Shown here piece by piece: positions 8,994 to 19,271 of a stretch of 64,000 nucleotides of DNA. The translations under genes were made by a program, and so were the position numbers. The DNA lies in NCBI RefSeq assembly GCF_026262505.1, contig NC_067205.1, positions 8,618,001-8,682,000 on the forward strand. Direction: 5' to 3'. The number at the start of each line of letters is the position of its first letter. Within the stretch, counting starts at the first letter, position 1. The DNA comes from Trichomonas vaginalis G3 (lineage: Eukaryota; Parabasalia; Trichomonadida; Trichomonadidae). The notes beneath the pieces are model-generated. The model ran no database searches and was not told where the DNA came from. It worked only from the letters and a program-made list of their open reading frames with translations.

Positions 8994-9879
8994 ATGAAGC
9001 ATTTAATACATGACGTAGATGAAGACATGAATGAAACTACAGACAAACTTAACTCTTCTCTTATTCTTCCTTTCAGCAAAGATTATGAATTCTGTTCAAA
9101 TGGTGTGTATTTCTATTGTGGAAAGATGGGTTCAGGTAAGACATTTAATTTAATTCGTCATATACTCATAACAGAGCGTTTAGGAAACGACTCTTACTAT
9201 GATCAAATCATTATATCAGCAACTTCAGACTCTATGGATTCAACAGCGAAAACATTTATGTCAAAAGTTCAAGCCTCTGTCGTTAAAGTTCCAGACAGTG
9301 AACTCATTGAATTTCTTCAACGTTACATTCGACGTAAGAGAAAATATTATGCCATCGTTGAATTTATACAGTCAGGAATGCAAAAGACTTCTGAGGAGAT
9401 GGAAAGAATTATTGACAAACACCACTTACGTCAATACTCAGGAGTTTACGATATGAAACGACTTACAAACTACATTCTGTCAAAACTTTCAAAATACCCC
9501 TTCAAAAAATATCCTTCAAATACTTTGTTAGTTTGCGACGACTTCGCCGGAAAAGGTTTAGTTTCAAAGCCTGACTCACCATTAGCTAACATCATAACTA
9601 AAGTCAGACATTACCATTTAACTGTAGCAATACTTATGCAAACATGGAGGTTTTAGCTTTAAACATAAAACGTCTCATAACTGACTTCGTTATCTTTCAA
9701 GGTTTCTCACGTTATGATATTGAACTCATTTGGAAACAGTCAGGTATAACATTACCTTTTGAAGAAATTTGGAAGCATATAAGTCTCTCATCTCTCCTCG
9801 TTCATACCTTGAGATTCATATCATGACTAATACCATTAAAGTCAAAAATATTCCATGGGAACGACCAACATTGTTTTAA
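8994..9879 (+). pseudogene. packaging ATPase (A32/FtsK-HerA class), frameshifted
   Basis: Maverick genome-packaging motor. Walker A is GKMGSGKT (about residue 43) and Walker B is LLVCDDFAG, followed by a VRHYHLTVAILMQTWRF strand with a sensor-type glutamine. The first frame stops at 9656. The same protein plainly continues in the next frame (LNIKRLITDFVIFQGF and on), and a second shift near 9780 leads to a C-terminus ending at 9879. Thus there are two one-base shifts after the catalytic core. It starts 16 bp from a divergent gene. The product as written would lose ~70 residues. Confidence 0.85.
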
Positions 9880-10276
9880 AGTTTAACCTTCAACTGACTG
9901 ATGGTAAACAAATTCCATGCATCTCTGTCGCCATTTCTGTTAATATTTTTGCTGTCATTCATATCATCCACTTCTCCATCTGTTAACTTTTGAGGATATG
10001 CGTTAGAATAGCTGTTCTTAAATGAAGGCTTTTCACCTTGAGAGCATAAACTCTATAACTTTCTGCATACTTTATGTTTGAACCTCCTGAGCCATCGTTG
10101 ACATAAATTTTTATAGGCTTCCACCCTTTGTTCATGTTCCTGCTTCTTCCCTTAGCTCTTTTGTTCAGTAGTTCTACATCTTTATACACAGCACCTGTCT
10201 CAGTGAATTCAACAATATTTTCATTCGTTAGCTTTACATTCAAACCCTTGTCGAGTATATTGTTCATTTCATACAT
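9879..10276 (-). pseudogene. hypothetical Maverick protein, frameshifted
   Basis: Read leftward from ATG 10276, divergent from the gene at 10302 with a 25-bp gap. The N-terminal ~80 residues are open, with a basic RAKGRSRNMNKGW stretch. Near 10025 a shift of frame is needed to continue into a more natural Asn/Asp-rich C-terminus (ending SQLKVKL) that stops next to the ATPase stop; unshifted, the frame ends at 9983. The family is not recognised. The shift could be decay or a sequencing error. Confidence 0.45.
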
Positions 10277-10301
10277 ATAAAAGGTTTTTATTCTATATGA
10301 A

Positions 10302-10842
10302 ATGAGAAGCAAATCCATCTTAGCTGGTGCCGTTAATGTTCCAATTGAACCAACATCAAATGTTGACTCACGAACGACAAACAATATTGTCATAAAGAAC
10401 TATAGTTCAGAGTGTTTGAAAGAACCAGAACCAGAGCTGAAATCCGTGAATTTAAACACAGCTTCAAACGCTAACGCTACATCAGATGTTAAGTTAGAGT
10501 ATCCACCACTGGACCAAATTCTTTTCAAGAGAAGCCAACGACAATCCTTACACAAATGTTCAAACAAATCCTTCAGATAACGTAGACCATTACCTTCTTC
10601 AGTTATACAAACAATTTTACTCAAAGACGATAAGAAGCTTTTGACAAATCTTATAAGTAAGAACCAAATAATTCTAACAAAGGAGGACCTTGGAAAATGT
10701 TATCTCACGAATAACAGGGAAACAATGTGTCATTGACTATCTCGACCCTGAAATCGAATGCTGTGGTCAAACGCCACCATTCATGAAAATAGGTAACATC
10801 CGCATCATTGAAACACCAGGAACTACAGGAGTTGAGTTTTAA
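10302..10842 (+). pseudogene. hypothetical Maverick protein with several frameshifts
   Basis: The start ATG at 10302 follows a GTTTTTATTC motif as in other element genes. The first ~75 codons are open, with an acidic Pro/Glu/Asn-rich segment. Coding character then moves between frames at about 10530, 10610 and 10690 and ends cleanly at 10842 with a segment ending ETPGTTGVEF. At least three single-base changes are needed, so the gene is dead or badly sequenced. I do not recognise it. Confidence 0.45.
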
Positions 10843-10915
10843 GTATAAATATTCGAACGAGTATACAAAACTTTCAACAGAATATTAAACTTTGCTTGAA
10901 ATATGTTTTAGTAAA

Positions 10916-11185
10916 TTAAAGCAATTTGTAATATCTGTCCAAAACTTCTTCAACAGTATCGAACTCATCTTCATAATGCAAACCTAATCTTATTGACTTG
11001 GTGCAGTTTTCACTAACACAATATAGCGCTTTGCGCTCGGCGCCTTTGACGCCTTTTTCTGTTCTCTTGACTGACATAACTAACTCATTTGTTTCATCAA
11101 ACAGCAATAACCAAAGTTCATGACCTAATACATAACATTCATACTTTATATTTTTAGCTCTGAGTTCTCTTGTAAGCTGTTGCAT
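10916..11185 (-). CDS. 89-aa hypothetical protein with GC hairpins
   Basis: Starts at ATG 11185 after a CTTTTTAGAAAATATTAAATG tract and overlaps the tail of the preceding leftward gene. It is mixed charged, with an acidic C-terminus. The central KGVKGAERKALYC segment is coded by two GC-rich mini-palindromes (11025-11037 and 11039-11053). No known family seen. Confidence 0.5.
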   Translation of the reverse strand: MQQLTRELRAKNIKYECYVLGHELWLLLFDETNELVMSVKRTEKGVKGAERKALYCVSENCTKSIRLGLHYEDEFDTVEEVLDRYYKLL

Positions 11186-11908
11186 TTAATATTTTCTAAA
11201 AAGTCAACTTCAACAGTCATTCGCACTGGTGCCTTCAGTTCTACAGGCTCTCCTTGAAAGTCAACAAGTCTGAATGCATGTCTTTCAAATTATGAGGACT
11301 AATGCGAATCCATTTACCTAAATGAGTTGCTATGACAGGAACATTTGGAATGAACATTGAATTTACTGCATAACAGAAAGATTTATACTCTACTGAACCT
11401 TTACTATTAACTCCTGAAATGCCTGTGACATTAGCTATTTTTGACTCAATGTACAAACAATTGCCATAACATACGTATGGAACAGATTTCATCTCAATCG
11501 TTTTGTCAACACTTTTCAAAGGAAATGTCATATGGTATGCTCCTAAAAGAAGTTGAACTCTATGACTCATTCGTGTTATCTTAAACTCTTTCTTGCTACT
11601 GAACTTCAATGTTCCCTCAGAAGAGAGTTCGACATCTATGTTGTCAATAGTTTCTTCATTTATGAGATTATTATGACTCCAGCAATTTTATCTATTCTAT
11701 ACTCTGCTCTGTTTAGGAAATGTTATAACACTTCTTTTGTCATCTATTTCAATCTCTATGAAATCTGTTTCATCTGTTATGACAAAAGTTGCGATAGTAT
11801 TGAAGTCAACAACTCTGAAAGCAAGCGCTTCATTCTGAGACCTAAGTTTGTTTGTAGCTTTACTGTCCCGTATTCGTTTGGGTCTGTACTTTGCAAATAG
11901 AACAACAT
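11146..11908 (-). pseudogene. candidate capsid-associated protein, frameshifted
   Basis: Starts at ATG 11908, 17 bp from the divergent fibre gene. Coding character runs through several frames (shifts near 11830, 11690, 11660 and 11285). Its two halves have similar plans: a beta-rich stretch followed by (A/H)F-R-(V/L)-VDF. The second half holds LGKWIRISPHNL, then HAFRLVDFQGEPVEL, then VRMTVEVDF. Such a (R/L)-D-G-x-P-(V/I)-x-L end is common in beta-rich virion proteins, so a minor capsid or penton role is possible but unproven. The largest open piece is 11241-11609. Confidence 0.4.
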
Positions 11909-11925
11909 TTTATTCTCATTAAAAT

Positions 11926-14900
11926 ATGACTATTGCTGCAATGCGTATGAAACAAATGAAGCAGAAAGAGCACATGAACTAGTAAACGAAAACTCAACTT
12001 TAACCATTGAAGGCAATGATTTAGTCATTGACGATGGAAAAACTAAAAAAGTCATTGATTTCGATACTTTTAACACTTATGACCCATTCATTACAACAAG
12101 CAAAGTTCCTATCATAAATGATGGAACGGTGCAATATATAAATTCTACAGTAGATGCCTCATTAGTGAAAGTACTGAATGTTCTCATTGAATTGTTAAAG
12201 AGCTTTCGATTTGACGACAACATTAAATGCCTAAAGAATTTAGTCATGAATGAGAAACAAATTCTCGGCGTTGCTGGTAGCAGTAATGATGTACACCTTA
12301 TGACATTAGAATATTATAACGAACATAAAGATGAACTGAAAGGAGAGAAGGGTGACACCGGACCTCAAGGACCACAAGGAATACAAGGAATACAAGGAAT
12401 ACAAGGACCTCAAGGCGAAAACGGTTTGGATGGAAAGGATGGAAAGGATGGAAAAACTGCTAAATCATGGATATGGGACCTTATAAATACTGGTTTAACA
12501 GCTGCTTCATATGGAGTTCTTCAATACCAAATCGGAAAGATATGGGCGGTACTTGGTGAAGAAGTTTTAAATGACGTTAAAAATGCTTTGAACTTCATTT
12601 CAAATGGTTCGGATACTATTAAAACTTTATCTGGTTGGATGCAAGAAACAAGGAGTCAAATAGATACTGTAAGACGTATAGCAAACAATGCACGTACGGG
12701 ATTGGATACTTTACGACAAGCACAAAATACACTAAAGGAAGCAAATGATATTCTTGGCTCAGTATCAGACATGCATGAAGATTGGCTTAAAGGTATTGAC
12801 AAATCTTTAAAAAATCACAGTCAGTCTATTGCTGACTACAAGAAAAGTATAGATTTTTTACATAGTGCTATGGACGTACATGATGGAAGCATAAGGAACT
12901 TACTTAATGCTAACAATAACTTACCAGGAACTATTAAAGCATTTATAAAGTCCTTTGTAAAACCGGTGCTCTAACATTTAGGTCTTTGAGAGCAAGAGCA
13001 TTGAAGTCAAGAGATGCAGAAACTCCAACAGAACCTACAGAAGGAACTGAAACAACAGAAACTCCAGAAGAACCACCAAAACCAACAGCTAATGAAATAT
13101 TGTTCGAATATTTTCCAAGGTACTCTGTTCTCATTGCATACATTCAAGAAATACTTAAGAAAGCAGACTTGACTTTAGGAGATGATGAAAGTTCTGTATA
13201 TCTTTCGTTCCAGTTTCAAATAGCAGAACTTTTGAGACAGATATGCTTAATGTATGACAACATCTCTGATTTCACAAGATATGATGACGACCATGACCCC
13301 GAACACGGTGAAGAAGAAGTTTTACAAACATCCATTAAGACAGGAAAGGTTTTAACACAAAGTCTCATTATTGACACCAAAGATGGCGAAGTGGACGTTC
13401 TTCAAGAGCTGAAGAAAAATACTTCTTCGGGAGGTGGTGGTAGGCATGAACTTGAAATAAATGAGATAGAAGAGAAATTAGCCGAAAAAGCAGATAAAGA
13501 ACATAAACACAATATCTCCGATATAAATGAACTTCAAGCTACATTAAATAGTAAAGCGGACAAAATGAACTTGACGCAATGAACAAAGTTTTGAAATCTC
13601 ATAAACACAATATCTCCGATATAAATGAACTTCAAGCTACATTAAATAGTAAAGCGGACAAGAACCATGTTCATTATATAACTTCAGACGAACAGATTAT
13701 AACGGACTACCATGGATATTTAACACGAAGTGATGAAGCGAAGACAAAAAATGTTAATGAAAGAAGATATAAATACATTCGTGCTAAAGGTTATGACATA
13801 AGCTGTACTGTACAGTATGATGTAGCTAAAGCACCAGAAGCATTTGGTTATACCGGTGAAATTTATGCCTCTACTTTCAATGTTAACGGTGTATTAGTTG
13901 AACCAAGATTTACTTTGAGAGTTAAGGCAAAAATAACGTTTGAAGATGCTATTAAAAGTAAAGCTGACAAAGTTGAACTCGAAGCAACGAACAAAGTTTT
14001 GAAATCTCATAAACACAACATCTCCGATATAAATGAACTTCAAGCTACATTAGACAGTAAAGCTGACAAGAACCATACACATAAATCCTTCACTACTGTT
14101 AGAGCAGACGACATAATATTGAACTTTGACCTTGGTTCAAGTGCACCTTTAGAATCCAAGTACAAGCGTAAAAGATACTCTTAACAATTTAGATAAGAGT
14201 TGCAGGACATTGAAGTCATGCCAGAAACTTTGAAGCATATGAACTACCGCAATGTTAGATAAGAAAGCAGACAAAACTTATGTGGATGCAGAACTAACAA
14301 AGAAATTTTCGAAACCAGATACAATGACATTTACAACAGAAATTATAAATGGTGAACCAGCAACTCCATTTGAATTTGTTAGAGGTCTTCAACCAGATAC
14401 TTTTGAATTTTTCTTGGATAATTCTATTGAACTAACATTACATTATAAAAGTGGAACAAATGCAACATTTCATCCGGGAGATACATTCCAAATGGTATTT
14501 AATGACATAAGTTCTTTAGAATATGTTTATAGAGTTATGAGCATATATGATTTAATATATCCTATAGGAGCTGTTTATACGTCTATGAATCCAATAAATC
14601 CAAACACTTTATTTGGTGGTAGATGGTATGAAATAGTTGACAGTTTTCCATTCTACACTAATACGCAGTCAATGAAGATGGGAGGTTCAAAGAAAATAGG
14701 TATTGAAAACCTTCCTTCACATATGCATAGGTTCAGTGGAAGAACATCTGTGGAAGGAAACCATTCACATTCAATAACAAAAAGAGGTTATACAAATCTT
14801 GCAGCGGGTTCGGATAGACAGGGAATGCATAGATATGATATCTCAGATGACCCCAAAGATGTTAGCACAGGTATTTTCTGTGGAACTGCAGGAAATCATA

Positions 14901-14995
14901 CACATGTTGTAGCTGGTATTACAGACCCAGCAGGTAATGGAAAAGATTATATGCCTCCTTATATAACAATGCACGCTTGGATACGAGTTGGTTAA
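11926..14995 (+). pseudogene. collagen-like and phage-tip fibre protein, ~1,000 aa, frameshifted
   Basis: Starts at ATG 11926 and spans open pieces 12129-12974, 12986-13582, 13579-14184 and 14252-14995; the downstream frame joins naturally after each one-base shift (~11980, 12960, 13570, 14185-14250). Order of parts: a short N-terminus; a collagen-type run of about a dozen Gly-x-y triplets (12341-12457, GPQGPQGIQGIQGIQ); a helical rod; a Thr/Pro/Glu linker; repeated NKVLKSHKHNISDINELQ units; and a phage tail-fibre-like tip (YPIGAVYTSMN, ENLPSHMHRF, DYMPPYITMHAW). There are at least eight His-x-His pairs. The family role is host attachment. The intact counterpart is 60103-61455. Confidence 0.75.
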
Positions 14996-15014
14996 ACTCT
15001 TTAACTTTACATAA

Positions 15015-16100
15015 ATGAGCTTGAAAGAAGTATTCGAACAACATCCATGGAGGTCATTTAAGAAGTTCAATGAAGCTGCAAAGAGTTGGGGATTTACTAA
15101 CAGAGCTGAAGTGAAAAGGTTCTTTGACAAAAATGTTGTACATCAAACAAAAATAAACCCTTACGACTACTTTTTACCAATTTACTCCAACGCTCCTGAC
15201 GCATACCAATTTGACACTCTCATTCAAAGCAGAAAAGGAGGACATAAACCATTCCTCATCTTCATTAATGTTAACACTCGTAAAGCATATGCATATCCAA
15301 TGAAAAATAAAGGAACTCGTGAAGTGTTAAGAGTTTTACAAAAGTTTGTAGCAGAACATAACCCAAGTACTTTAACATCAGACCAAGACAGTGCATACCT
15401 CAACAATGAAATCACAGATTTTCTCATTAAGCATAACATAACTCACTACACTACTGAAGACCATAACCATAACATACTCGGCATCATAAACCGCTTCATA
15501 AGGACTCTCAGAGATTTAAACCAAGAGCGAGACTTTACCGAAGAAACAATGAAACATTTTCTCGAAGTATATAATTCCTCAACACATTTTACAACAGGAC
15601 ATACACCAAATTCAATGACACAACAACAAGAAGAAAAGTATATACAAAAGAAACGAAGCCAAACACAAAATATCAGAAATTCAACACAATTTACCCTCAT
15701 TCCTGGAACAAAAGTTCGTGTAGTTCTTGACGACAAACCGTTGACAAAGAAACGTTTAAGGTTAAGTCGAAATTATTATATTGTAGACTCTACGCAAGGT
15801 AATGGATATCTTATAAAAGCTGCCGACGACTCTATTGCGTTTTATCCTCGTCATAAATTAGTTGAAAGTAGTAATGGCAAACTTGCTGAAACCATTGACG
15901 AAGCAAAGCGAGGAGTGGTTATTGAAATACTTGGCTACAACACAAACGATGACACTTATAAAGTAAGATATGAAGGAGGTGTTGAAGATGTTATACCATC
16001 TAAGAACTTGAGAGAGTCGAAGCCAACACATCTGGGACCATTAGAGCGGGAGTACTGGAAAGACAAAAATATGCCAGAAAGAATAAGAAAATTCTTCTAA
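15015..16100 (+). CDS. Maverick integrase (retroviral-type), catalytic Glu position is Asn
   Basis: 361 residues; cuts and joins the transposon ends. D67 (YQFDTL) and D123 (LTSDQDSAY) are in place. The third residue of a D,D35,E site falls at N159 (GIINRFIRTLRDL). The second Maverick's integrase has Asp there (D128), so a single G-to-A change from GAC to AAC could have inactivated this copy. The C-terminal ~60 residues (GVVIEILGYN, KVRYEGG, PSKNLRES) resemble a chromo/SH3-like reader fold. The frame is otherwise intact. The start ATG follows AACTTTACATAA closely after the fibre stop. Confidence 0.85.
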   Translation: MSLKEVFEQHPWRSFKKFNEAAKSWGFTNRAEVKRFFDKNVVHQTKINPYDYFLPIYSNAPDAYQFDTLIQSRKGGHKPFLIFINVNTRKAYAYPMKNKGTREVLRVLQKFVAEHNPSTLTSDQDSAYLNNEITDFLIKHNITHYTTEDHNHNILGIINRFIRTLRDLNQERDFTEETMKHFLEVYNSSTHFTTGHTPNSMTQQQEEKYIQKKRSQTQNIRNSTQFTLIPGTKVRVVLDDKPLTKKRLRLSRNYYIVDSTQGNGYLIKAADDSIAFYPRHKLVESSNGKLAETIDEAKRGVVIEILGYNTNDDTYKVRYEGGVEDVIPSKNLRESKPTHLGPLEREYWKDKNMPERIRKFF

Positions 16101-16139
16101 ACTTTTTCATTAGATGTAAATCAGACAAAAATATAATTT

Positions 16140-16190
16140 AGGTGAAGAGGTGAGATCTCACCTGTTTTTTCACCTCTTTTTTCACCTCTT
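16140..16190. terminator. AGATCT palindrome module (possible 3'-end signal)
   Basis: GGTGAAGAGGTGAGATCTCA followed by two CACCTCTTTTTT-like units, just after the integrase. The copy at 17242-17290 is in the opposite orientation, so the next gene is bracketed by an inverted pair. Confidence 0.45.
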
Positions 16191-16268
16191 GAATTTTCAT
16201 GAATTTTTCCCGAAATAAAAAATAAAGTTAGTTTTATTTTTTTTATTTTTTTATTTTGTATAAAAGAT

Positions 16269-17234
16269 ATGATTTCAACAATCGGCACAACAACAATTCA
16301 AGCCGCGAACGGCGGGACTCTGTCCACAACAACAGCACCAAACTCGTTAGTCATGAATCCTACGTCAATGTTAGTAGAGATGAAAAACTTCATTCCTTCT
16401 TCATATACTTTCGAAACAAAAATCCAGAAGATAAAGCAAGAACTTTTAACAAGTAATTTAGACTGTAGTGCGAAAGATGAAGAAAATGAAGAATATCTTT
16501 ATGAAATGCAGGACATTATTGACCATTTACCCAAATTGCCTGAAATCCAACAACAAAAACTCACTATTCCTGAATTCGACGAAATTGAAGTGAAACCAAC
16601 TGACTCAGTAGAAATAAAGAAGTTCATACGTAAAGTAAATTATGAATTCCTTGGTTTTCATTGCAACCATAAGGTTATGGACAAAGATTGCGACATGGTA
16701 TATAAAAACATTTCTGACATATATAAATCTGAGGAGTTTAAGACTTACGATAACTTTGTTTCATTAGTTGCAAAATGTGTTTGGGAAATAAGAGATAAAG
16801 ATAGAAGAGGCAAAGTATGGAACGAACAAATAAGACCCGCTATGTTTGAGATGAAGAGAGCAATTGACGCTTTAGTTGTTTTAGCTGGTTTTATTTCAAT
16901 GTATAACGCAAAAATGAACCCGCAATGTTCAAAATGTAAGGCAGCAATTAGGAAATATAACTACTCAGTCAAAGAGATAGAAAGAATGAGAAACGACTAT
17001 GCAGACTTAAAGAAAGAAGCAGAAAAGCCAGCAGAAGATAAAATGAACATGTTAGAATTTCTGAACAAAAACTATCCAACAGCAGAAGATTTCCTTCTAT
17101 CTGACGTCAAGAAGAAGTATAAAGAAACCTTCGGTATTGTTAAAACTTTTGACATACTGACAGAAGAAATAGAAGCTACGAAATTGTTTAGGATTTCAAA
17201 TATACATCGTACAATTCATGTAAAACGCTTGTGA
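16269..17234 (+). CDS. 321-aa hypothetical Maverick protein
   Basis: The N-terminal ~45 residues are Thr/Ser/Asn-rich and uncharged; the rest is alpha-helical and highly charged. A Cys cluster (FHCNHKVMDKDC about residue 135, NPQCSKCK about 220) may bind zinc. It is preceded by a long T-rich tract (TTTTTTATTTTTTTATTTTG) ending close to ATG 16269 and bracketed by inverted AGATCT modules, so it looks like a discrete cassette. I do not recognise it. The frame is intact, unlike many neighbours. Confidence 0.65.
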   Translation: MISTIGTTTIQAANGGTLSTTTAPNSLVMNPTSMLVEMKNFIPSSYTFETKIQKIKQELLTSNLDCSAKDEENEEYLYEMQDIIDHLPKLPEIQQQKLTIPEFDEIEVKPTDSVEIKKFIRKVNYEFLGFHCNHKVMDKDCDMVYKNISDIYKSEEFKTYDNFVSLVAKCVWEIRDKDRRGKVWNEQIRPAMFEMKRAIDALVVLAGFISMYNAKMNPQCSKCKAAIRKYNYSVKEIERMRNDYADLKKEAEKPAEDKMNMLEFLNKNYPTAEDFLLSDVKKKYKETFGIVKTFDILTEEIEATKLFRISNIHRTIHVKRL

Positions 17235-17241
17235 AAAAACT

Positions 17242-17290
17242 GGGGTGAAAAAAGAGGTGAAAAAACAGGTGAGATCTCACCTCTTCACCT
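17242..17290. terminator. AGATCT palindrome module, inverted copy
   Basis: Two GGTGAAAAAA(G/C)AG-type units lead into GGTGAGATCTCACCTCTTCACCT. Reverse complement of the module at 16140-16190. Confidence 0.45.
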
Positions 17291-17400
17291 AAATTATATT
17301 TTTGTTCAAAGCTTCCACGAGAGAAAAGATTCCTCATTCGCTAAGGATTCCAAAAATGAAAAAATCATTGATTTCGGCTGAGAAAAAACAGCAAAACCCT

Positions 17401-17465
17401 TCTTCCACGGGAATAAAGAAATAAAGAAGAAATAAAGTAAATTTTTTATTTATTCCCGTGGAAGA
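17401..17465. repeat. 17-bp perfect inverted repeat (hairpin), 31-nt spacer
   Basis: TCTTCCACGGGAATAAA at 17401-17417 pairs with TTTATTCCCGTGGAAGA at 17449-17465. A partial extra copy, GCTTCCACGAGAG, lies near 17311. It lies in a ~290-base gap without a credible gene and could be a terminator or a miniature element. Confidence 0.7.
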
Positions 17466-17529
17466 TAGAGCACTTTTATGACACTTTTTATTCACGACAA
17501 ACAAGACAAACAAAGAAAATAAGAAAATA

Positions 17530-17612
17530 CGGCGCTGTCGCGGTTCGAACCACAGACTCTGACCCCTCCATAACACCACCTTAGACCACTGTGCTACGTA
17601 GCCTGTCGACAT
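17530..17612 (-). other. tRNA-like sequence (A box and B box), degenerate
   Basis: On the minus strand TAGCACAGTGGTCTAAGG fits a pol III A box and GGTTCGAACC fits a B box ~40 nt later, then TATTTTCTTATTTTC. Acceptor and T stems pair poorly (about 4/7 and 2/5) and no clear anticodon stem forms. It is more likely a relic or tRNA-mimic than a working tRNA. It overlaps the 3' end of the gene at 17581. Confidence 0.35.
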
Positions 17613-18018
17613 AAGATTTTATAAATTGCATATTTGACGTAAATTTATTTCCATCTAGCTTCCCACCGCATAAGATATTCATACGTGTTTGTAAGACATT
17701 CATTAAATTCTTTTCTATTGCATCTAATCTTGCGTTATTTTTTTCAATAGCTTGTCTGTATTCTTCATCATCTCCAGCAGTGTTTGGGTCTTCACGTTTA
17801 AAATATTCATTGTTAACCAATTTTTTATCTACAAATTTTATTAGTGTTTGATTCACTTCGTTATGATAACGGTCATATTCTTTCAATACGTAAGTGAAGA
17901 CAAAATGCGTCGTACCTTCAATCTTAAAGCTTAAAGAACTTTCAACACAGTTTTGAGGGTCTGTCAGTGCGTCAATGAGATAGTATTCGAAGTCAGTCAA
18001 TAATCTTTTTAAAGTCAT
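17581..18018 (-). CDS. 145-aa hypothetical Maverick protein
   Basis: Mostly helical and charged, with a central acidic EDPNTAGDDEEYRQ segment and a C-terminal YVDRLRSTVV. The last ~10 codons coincide with the A box of the tRNA-like sequence, so the C-terminus may be acquired. It is divergent from the KilA-N gene. I do not recognise the family. Confidence 0.55.
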   Translation of the reverse strand: MTLKRLLTDFEYYLIDALTDPQNCVESSLSFKIEGTTHFVFTYVLKEYDRYHNEVNQTLIKFVDKKLVNNEYFKREDPNTAGDDEEYRQAIEKNNARLDAIEKNLMNVLQTRMNILCGGKLDGNKFTSNMQFIKSYVDRLRSTVV

Positions 18019-18124
18019 TTCATACAGGATAAAATTTAATGTTGTGAAGAAATAGTGTTTATCTCAGAAAAATAACGCTAATTTTATTTTTATTTATTTT
18101 TTTATTTTGTATGTAAAGACAGTA

Positions 18125-18983
18125 ATGACAACATCAGAGAACACAACAACAGTTATAGTCCATGAAGCAATAAATGAAGAATACGAGTACATACAATATA
18201 ACAAACAGTTACGTCTCATTCGTTCAGTCAAAGATGACATGTACCAAATGCAAAGTATTTTGACAGCATGTTATGCTCCAGATACTAAACTTCCTAAAGA
18301 CTGGTTTAGGAACCAAAGCACACAAGAACTTTTGATGAAGCACAGCGAGACATACTTTTTTCTGAAAACAGTGAAGAACAGCGAGTAGGTAAAAAACCCA
18401 GTCGCCAAAACTCTATGAAAATCGTGAAAAATTGCCAAACGGTTTGAGAGGATATTATGTTCATAGACTTCTCGTAAATGTTGTAGCAATGTGGGCTTCA
18501 CCTCGTTATGCTTGGTATGTTTGTAAACTTCTTGACGAAATTCACAGACAAGAACGCGAACAGATGGAAAAGAAACTTCAAGCAAAAGATGAAGTCATTG
18601 AATCCAAAGACAAAAGCATACAGAAAAGAATACCGCGTTCAGTACCAAAAGGAAAGGAAAAGAACTATAAGTATATGATTTATACTGAAGAGATGGAAAA
18701 TGAAGAAGACAGAGATATGGTTATGTTGCATTTAGTCAGAAGAAACAACAAAAGCTTTTATGACCTTGCTAAGATTTACAAATCTGACAGAAACTGGTTC
18801 TATCGTGAAAACTTACCGATTTCAATGACACCGAATGAGCAAATAAAGGAAATTGTCAAAAATACTCTTCCTCAAACACACTATGACATCAAAGGTTGCA
18901 CAATACTTACATTCAAAGAAGACTTACCATTGTTAAAGGAAAAAATAACAGAGTATTTCGATAACTTCAAAGAGGAAGAATGA
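18125..18983 (+). pseudogene. KilA-N domain protein, one frameshift
   Basis: Start taken as ATG 18125, since the upstream frame opens only at TTG. The first half gives LPKDWFRNQSTQELL and stops at 18388. The second half resumes in another frame with GYYVHRLLVNVVAMWASPRY and LLDEIHRQEREQ, the rest of a KilA-N domain. A helical linker and a C-terminal domain (KYMIYTEEMENEEDRDMV, then DIKGCTILTF) follow, ending FKEEE. KilA-N is a DNA-binding domain of large DNA viruses and phages and is common in trichomonad Mavericks; the protein is probably a regulator. The join needs a one-base shift between 18361 and 18420. A related KilA-N fragment is embedded in the repeat array at 30545 and 33143. Confidence 0.75.
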
Positions 18984-19037
18984 AAATCTAAGCTAATTTT
19001 ATTTTTTTTTATAAAATTTTATCTCATATGAAAGAAC

Positions 19038-19253
19038 ATGAATTTAGAATATTCGGAACTCATGACAGAAGAGGAGAACGAACAGCATGTAAAAGATTAT
19101 GCAAAATTTATGAAGACATACAAAGCATTTAAACAATATCTAAATGCTTCTAAAGATTATGCAAAATTTCTGAAGGTATATAAAGCTTATGAAAAAGCGT
19201 ATGAAAAGTTTATACATTGGGGAATTGTTGTAAAATATCCATATGAAGACTAA
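19038..19253 (+). CDS. 71-aa helical protein with internal repeat
   Basis: Two copies of a KDYAKF(M/L)K(T/V)YKA unit, separated by about 24 residues, fill the middle of the protein; the rest is charged. It is preceded by a T-rich tract and ATTTTATCTCATATGAAAG before ATG 19038. No family recognised; its orientation matches KilA-N, 54 bp upstream. Confidence 0.5.
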   Translation: MNLEYSELMTEEENEQHVKDYAKFMKTYKAFKQYLNASKDYAKFLKVYKAYEKAYEKFIHWGIVVKYPYED

Positions 19254-19271
19254 CCAAAAATATATTTTTGC

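Noticed and set aside
8994-9079. Extended N-terminus of the 8114 gene up to 9079
   Set aside because: The extra codons overlap the ATPase start on the other strand; the ATG at 8977 gives a clean divergent pair.
17530-17612. Functional tRNA gene
   Set aside because: A and B boxes are good, but the acceptor and T stems mispair and no anticodon arm forms; kept only as tRNA-like.
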